Shown here: one piece after another, positions 60,184 through 64,000 of the stretch
Layout: the number at the start of each line of letters is the position of its first letter
How positions within the stretch are numbered: the first letter of the stretch is position 1
Assembly: GCA_039030555.1 (NCBI GenBank)
Contig: JBCCDY010000013.1
Coordinates: 1 to 64,000 of the forward strand
Direction: 5' to 3'
DNA: 64,000 nt
DNA from: JBCCDY01 sp039030555
GTDB lineage: Bacteria > Bacteroidota > Bacteroidia > Cytophagales > Cyclobacteriaceae
Made by a program: the position numbers and the translations under genes
The notes under the pieces: generated by a model
Databases searched by the model: none
What the model was told of the DNA's origin: nothing
Seen by the model: only the letters and a program-made list of their open reading frames with translations

Positions 60184-61488
60184 TCAATGTATTTGTGATT
60201 TGGTCTCTGAATATTCAATGGCCAGATTGATCATAGACATTAACCCTGTTTTCATTCCGGCATCATCCACATAAAAATCAGGAGTATGATGTGGAGCTGC
60301 TTCTGCTGGATTTACATCTTTGGGACATCCGCCTATAAAATAATAAAACCCGGGAATTTCGTTAGCGAAAAATGCGAAGTCCTCAGCGCCCGTTATGGCT
60401 TTAATTTCATTTAGATTAGATGAACCTATAGTATTTTTCAAAACCGGAACAGCCCATTCCGTAAGCTCAGGATCATTATAAGTTACGGGGACACCTTTAT
60501 TAATATCGATCTCAGCCTCTGCTCCGAAACTCTCTGCCACTAACGGAACCATGTGTTTCATTTTCTCGTGAATAAGATCCTGCATCTGTACATCCAGTGT
60601 TCTGATCGTGCCGATCATCTTAACTTCCTCAGGAATAATATTATTTCGAACTCCACCCTGGATCATCCCAACAGAAATCACGGCAGCCTCTTTTGTCAAA
60701 TCCGTCTGACGGCTAACGATGGTTTGCAATGAGTTGATTATTTGTGCCGACGCAACAACCGGGTCAACACCTCCCCATGGCCTGGAACCATGCGTTTGCT
60801 TTCCTTTCACCGTGATGTAGAATTGATCAGCCGCTGCCATAATGCCTTCAGGGCGGTAGTTTATTTGTCCTATGGTGGTCTGAGCGCTGATGTGAAGTCC
60901 GAAAATTACATCCACATCAGGGTTCTTGAGTACACCTTCTTTAACCATAAGTTCTGCCCCGCCTTCTTCACCTCTTGGAGCACCTTCTTCCGCAGGTTGA
61001 AAAATGAACTTATACGTTCCTTTGAGGTCTGATTTCATCTTAGTAAGTACCTCTGCCACACCCATCATAATCGCGATATGTGTATCATGTCCACAGGCGT
61101 GCATTACTCCGGTTTCAACATTATTATACTCGCTTTTAACTTTCGAAGCATAAGGGAGCTCAACCCTTTCGGTAACGGGTAAGGCATCAATATCGGCCCT
61201 AAGCCCAACAACAGGCCCTGGCTTCCCTGTTTCCAATATTCCTACAACGCCTGTATGTGCAACTTTCGTTTGAACTTTCAGGCCAAGCTCCTTCAGATGT
61301 GTTTCAATTTTCTTTGCTGTTTCAAACTCTCGATTAGAAAGCTCGGGGTTCTGGTGAAAATCATGCCTCCATTCGATCACCTTACTTTCAACATCTTCTG
61401 CAAGCTTTGAAGCTTTTTTTACTTTGGAGCTTTGTGAAATTAAAACATAGGGCATCAACAAAGCCAGAAGGGTAAAAATCCTTATCAT
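60184..61488 (-). CDS. M20 family metallopeptidase/amidohydrolase, secreted
   Basis: About 434 aa from ATG 61488 (MIRIFTLLALLMPYVLISQ), which gives a clean signal peptide; ATG 61533 would overlap the upstream gene. Metal-site motifs are RADIDALPV, the MHACGHDTHIA box, AEEGAPRGEEGGAELM and GAEDFAFFANEIPG, with HTPDFYVDD near the end. The dimerisation domain with TVKGKQTHGSRPWGGVDPVV is typical of M20D (hippurate or N-acyl amino acid hydrolases). It probably cleaves N-acyl amino acids or peptides in the periplasm. It lies 11 bases downstream of the next minus-strand gene. Confidence 0.9.
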   Translation of the reverse strand: MIRIFTLLALLMPYVLISQSSKVKKASKLAEDVESKVIEWRHDFHQNPELSNREFETAKKIETHLKELGLKVQTKVAHTGVVGILETGKPGPVVGLRADIDALPVTERVELPYASKVKSEYNNVETGVMHACGHDTHIAIMMGVAEVLTKMKSDLKGTYKFIFQPAEEGAPRGEEGGAELMVKEGVLKNPDVDVIFGLHISAQTTIGQINYRPEGIMAAADQFYITVKGKQTHGSRPWGGVDPVVASAQIINSLQTIVSRQTDLTKEAAVISVGMIQGGVRNNIIPEEVKMIGTIRTLDVQMQDLIHEKMKHMVPLVAESFGAEAEIDINKGVPVTYNDPELTEWAVPVLKNTIGSSNLNEIKAITGAEDFAFFANEIPGFYYFIGGCPKDVNPAEAAPHHTPDFYVDDAGMKTGLMSMINLAIEYSETKSQIH

Positions 61489-61498
61489 TCTTATATAC

Positions 61499-62272
61499 TT
61501 ATCGTTTGAAAAATTCGTGTTTATCGCCCTCAAGATATAGAAAATATTTCCCCTTTTTCAGGGGGAAAACCACGATCTCTTTAGCAGTTCCTTTCATAAT
61601 TTGATTTCCTTCTGAGTCATGTACCTCATAAAACGCTTCTTTGGAAAAAGTGATTTTATCAGATGAGTTTACTGGTGAAAAGGTAATAGGCTCGTCCAAT
61701 ATTACATATTCCAAAGGCTTAGACTCAAATTCTTCCTCTCCTATAACATAAAGGATCTTGTACATATTCTCTTTATCAGAATGTTGAATTGGAAGCTCGT
61801 AGTTTTTCGTTCCTCTCCCTGGTTTGGGTTCTAAGCGTTCCAGATTTGACCATTCACTATCTTTAAATTTCTGAGTCTGATAATAACCACCCTCCTTCTC
61901 ATTCTTAGATCTCCAAAATAACGCTTTCGATGAGGCCCTCGCAGAAACAAAACCAAACTCCTGGGTAAAGATGATATCGCCTGGGTTGAGTATATCCGGG
62001 AGGCAACTTTCTTCATGAATGATCTGTATTTTGATTTTATCATTCATATTGAACCTGGAAAGATCCAACTTAATAGCCGCAACCCTCGGTTTTTTGATAA
62101 TCTCTACATCATTCAAAATAATCGACTGAATACAAAACTCCCCTCCGGAAGCATAAGGGTTCCTTATGTACAGGTCTTTTCCTTTATACAGACCGGTAAT
62201 CAGAATTTCAGAAGCCTGAGTAGCAAACTGTAAGACGATGAAAAAGAAAAGTATAAGTAATCGTATAGCCAA
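61499..62272 (-). CDS. Secreted hypothetical protein, 257 aa
   Basis: Sec signal (MAIRLLILFFFIVLQFATQAS). The mature protein is beta-rich (ILITGLYKGKDLYIRNPYASGG, IIKKPRVAAIKLDLSRF) with a single short aromatic cluster and an end KGKYFLYLEGDKHEFFKR that resembles a sorting- or carbohydrate-binding-like fold, but it does not match a CTD I can name. Proteins like it are common in Bacteroidota. It is 11 bases upstream of the M20 peptidase gene and likely co-transcribed with it. Confidence 0.7.
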   Translation of the reverse strand: MAIRLLILFFFIVLQFATQASEILITGLYKGKDLYIRNPYASGGEFCIQSIILNDVEIIKKPRVAAIKLDLSRFNMNDKIKIQIIHEESCLPDILNPGDIIFTQEFGFVSARASSKALFWRSKNEKEGGYYQTQKFKDSEWSNLERLEPKPGRGTKNYELPIQHSDKENMYKILYVIGEEEFESKPLEYVILDEPITFSPVNSSDKITFSKEAFYEVHDSEGNQIMKGTAKEIVVFPLKKGKYFLYLEGDKHEFFKR

Positions 62273-62427
62273 GCTTTAGAATGTCACTATAAAGTTAAAA
62301 ATACCAAAATGTATATTCTGGTTTAATAATTGACCCAATTCAAAGGAATATCCTCATTTTTGACGTTAAGATTAGAATAAAGAGAAACTTTTATTGTTTT
62401 CTGAGGGTATTACACATAAAATTAGCT

Positions 62428-62454
62428 TGCCTTTTCTTAAAGTAGAAAAAGGCA
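62428..62454. other. Hairpin upstream of the asparagine-synthetase-B-like gene
   Basis: TGCCTTTTC (62428-62436) pairs with GAAAAAGGCA (62445-62454) with one unpaired A. It lies 31 bases before the start codon and has no T-run, so it is more likely a 5'-UTR structure or a protein site than a terminator. Confidence 0.35.
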
Positions 62455-62485
62455 CCAGCGCAATATCTAAAATAACAGTACTGTT

Positions 62486-63745
62486 ATGAAATTTTTCTTA
62501 GCCTCACTTCTCTCTCTGCTGATCACAAGTCAATCTTTCGCCGCATATTTACTTATCCCCATGGATGAATCCCAGAAAAATCATCTCAAGGCTTATGGGA
62601 TTGCTTATTGGGTGCTTCAAAATGAAATAGAAGTCGACTGGCTTCTGAACTACAGAGGCGGGAGCTTTATGATCAAACATTATCAGAAATTTGAAAATGA
62701 ATTAGTTATTAGAGGAGTCAGCTATGAGGTCATTTCTGACGCACAGTCCAATGCTATTGTATCTGCAATTGCCAGCCCCGCATCCAATCAGGACGTAATG
62801 AGGCTTGAAAAATATCCTGAAATCGCTGTGTATTCCCCAAAAAGCAAACAGCCCTGGGACGATGCCGTAACCCTGGCCCTTACTTACGCTGAAATACCCT
62901 ATGATGTGGTTTTTGATACAGAAGTATTAGAATCCAAATTACCGGAGTACGACTGGCTTCACCTACACCACGAAGATTTTACCGGGCAGTATGGAAAGTT
63001 CTATCGCTCTTTCAGGAACTTCCCTTGGTATATTGAGCAACAAAGAGCCTATGAAGCCTCTGCAAGAGAACATGGTTACACCAAGGTTTCACATTTAAAG
63101 CTTGGAGTAGCGCATAAGATTAGGGATTTCGTACTAGGGGGAGGCTTCTTATTTGCTATGTGCTCCGCAACCGACACATATGACATTGCGCTGGCTGCGG
63201 AAGGTATTGACATTTGCGAGCATATGTTTGACGGTGATCCTTCAGATCCACATGCACAAGGAAAATTAGTTTACGAAAATACTTTTGCGTTTGAGAACTT
63301 TGAAATCATAAAAGACCCTTATCAATATGAATTTTCCAATATTGACAATCAACCGGCGGAGAGGGGATTGACCGAAAAGAATGATTATTTCACACTTTTT
63401 GAGTTTTCAGCAAAATGGGATCCCATCCCAACCATGCTAACTCAAAATCACGAGCAAGTGGTTAAAGGGTTTATGGGGCAAACGACCGCCTTCAAAAAAT
63501 CGCTTGTAAAACCGGACGTATTAGTGATGGGCGAGAATAAAGCAATTCAGGAAGCCCGTTATATACATGGGGTGATCGGTAAAGGTTTCTGGACGTTTTA
63601 TGGAGGGCACGACCCGGAGGACTATCAGCATTTAGTTGGTGAAGAGCCTACTGACCTTAACCTTCATCCGAACAGTCCGGGTTATCGGCTTATTTTGAAT
63701 AATATCTTATTTCCTGCGGCAAAAAAGAAGAAGCAAAAGACTTAA
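62486..63745 (+). CDS. Secreted protein of the Bacteroidota 'asparagine synthetase B'-like family
   Basis: 419 aa with a Sec signal (MKFFLASLLSLLITSQSFA). The mature part begins AYLLIPMDESQKNHLKAYGIAYW and includes QPWDDAVTLALTYAEIPYD, WLHLHHEDFTGQYGKFYRSF, GGGFLFAMCSATDTYDIALA and FWTFYGGHDPEDYQHLVGE. I remember close relatives labelled asparagine synthetase B in databases, but no glutaminase Cys2 or ATP-pyrophosphatase SGGxDS motif is visible and the protein is exported. The GGG..C.ATD and GGHDPED pieces suggest a glutamine-amidotransferase-like (ThuA or PfpI-like) fold. Real function unknown. Confidence 0.85.
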   Translation: MKFFLASLLSLLITSQSFAAYLLIPMDESQKNHLKAYGIAYWVLQNEIEVDWLLNYRGGSFMIKHYQKFENELVIRGVSYEVISDAQSNAIVSAIASPASNQDVMRLEKYPEIAVYSPKSKQPWDDAVTLALTYAEIPYDVVFDTEVLESKLPEYDWLHLHHEDFTGQYGKFYRSFRNFPWYIEQQRAYEASAREHGYTKVSHLKLGVAHKIRDFVLGGGFLFAMCSATDTYDIALAAEGIDICEHMFDGDPSDPHAQGKLVYENTFAFENFEIIKDPYQYEFSNIDNQPAERGLTEKNDYFTLFEFSAKWDPIPTMLTQNHEQVVKGFMGQTTAFKKSLVKPDVLVMGENKAIQEARYIHGVIGKGFWTFYGGHDPEDYQHLVGEEPTDLNLHPNSPGYRLILNNILFPAAKKKKQKT

Positions 63746-63836
63746 TTAGAATACTATTTTAATACTTTATATAAAAGTCTGTCCTATCATTCAGAATTTT
63801 ATCGTTCTTTTATATGAGCGAAACGTATAATAAATT

Positions 63837-64000
63837 ATGGGAGCGGCCCAAATACGAAAGGAATTACACAATTTCATTGATAACGGAGATACTAAGCTAA
63901 TTAAGCTTCTTTATGCAGTAGCAAAGGAATATACAGATGATGAAAGAATTAGCTTGGAGCAATACAACAAAGAATTGGATGAAGCAGAAGCGGAAATAGA
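63837..64000 (+). CDS. Probable type II antitoxin, N-terminal part (3' end outside window)
   Basis: ATG 63837 opens a frame that continues to the last base: 54 complete codons (MGAAQIRKELHNFIDNGDTK LIKLLYAVAKEY split here, then LDEAEAEI). The pattern 'LHNFIDNGDTKLIKLLYAVAKEY' is that of small Bacteroidota proteins encoded before RelE-type toxins. The toxin, if present, lies beyond the window. Confidence 0.6.
   Translation, partial: MGAAQIRKELHNFIDNGDTKLIKLLYAVAKEYTDDERISLEQYNKELDEAEAEI

Noticed and set aside
1..64000. CRISPR arrays, insertion sequences or prophage genes
   Set aside because: No regularly spaced direct repeats, transposase, integrase or phage structural genes were found on reading both strands.

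Overview
The window looks like chromosomal DNA of a low-to-moderate G+C Bacteroidota, most likely a marine or soil Cytophagales-type bacterium. This is read from a protein with a type IX secretion (T9SS) C-terminal sorting domain, several Bacteroidota-typical families (DUF983, DUF2891, HD-PycTM/DUF5706, a TonB-dependent receptor, many secreted lipoproteins), absence of obvious Shine-Dalgarno motifs, and promoters of the TTTG-N17..21-TAnnTTTG type. The best promoters lie exactly where expected before the SRP RNA and the tRNA-Gln. Gene density is high and no prophage, IS element or CRISPR array was seen.

Layout. 0-7.2 kb: the end of a GH31 glycosidase, a PhyH-type dioxygenase, a DUF2891 lipoprotein, a Crp-type regulator, a DJ-1/PfpI lipoprotein, an ABM-domain membrane protein, an SDR and a GNAT. 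This stretch also holds decayed genes: a 42-codon CobW/G3E GTPase N-terminus at 3308 and a DinB-family gene at 7331-7762 broken by two compensating frameshifts. 7.9-12.1 kb: one giant 1404-aa protein with two LamG-like domains, an amphipathic middle and a hydrophobic C-terminal third. 12.3-13.8 kb: a TetR regulator and an alpha/beta hydrolase, each preceded by a copy of the same palindromic operator. 13.8-31.7 kb: secreted peptidases (DPP IV, M13), a BNR-repeat protein, phenylalanine hydroxylase, BrkB, SRP RNA, transaldolase, FtsE, an HD-PycTM protein and a SulP transporter. 31.9-36.3 kb: L-2-hydroxyglutarate oxidase, then an operon for carrier-protein-dependent cysteine synthesis (CysM-like synthase, JAMM protease, MoaD/ThiS carrier, MoeZ-like adenylyltransferase-rhodanese). 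36.4-46.7 kb: methyltransferase, YheT-type hydrolase, TonB receptor, deoxynucleoside kinase, higBA, rhomboid, Pgk and TsaC/Sua5. 46.7-64 kb: a probable small RNA, a T9SS BNR protein, thioesterase, NUDIX, tRNA-Gln, prs, rplY, pth, metG, a histidine kinase, a dienoyl-CoA reductase-like SDR, an OmpA lipoprotein, an M20 peptidase, an asparagine-synthetase-B-like secreted protein and the start of a probable antitoxin.

The most notable signal is in front of the cysteine operon. A short ORF (33270-33344) encodes a peptide with five cysteines, four of them consecutive. A GAAAGGG segment follows at 33329-33335 and can pair with the 5' arm of a strong intrinsic terminator (33365-33404) that ends about 15 bases before the first structural gene. 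This is the geometry of a classical ribosome-stalling attenuator, here apparently sensing cysteine and controlling a CysO/CysM/Mec-type pathway. The carrier protein also ends in Gly-Gly-Ile-Leu, so the JAMM protease beside it is probably needed to expose the Gly-Gly tail.

Other points of interest are a probable small RNA at about 46.87-46.98 kb, an intrinsic terminator embedded in the signal-peptide codons of a lipoprotein (21842-21867), a set of mutually exclusive hairpins at 19.47-19.61 kb, and an orphan PycTM-type protein whose HD motif reads His-Asn.
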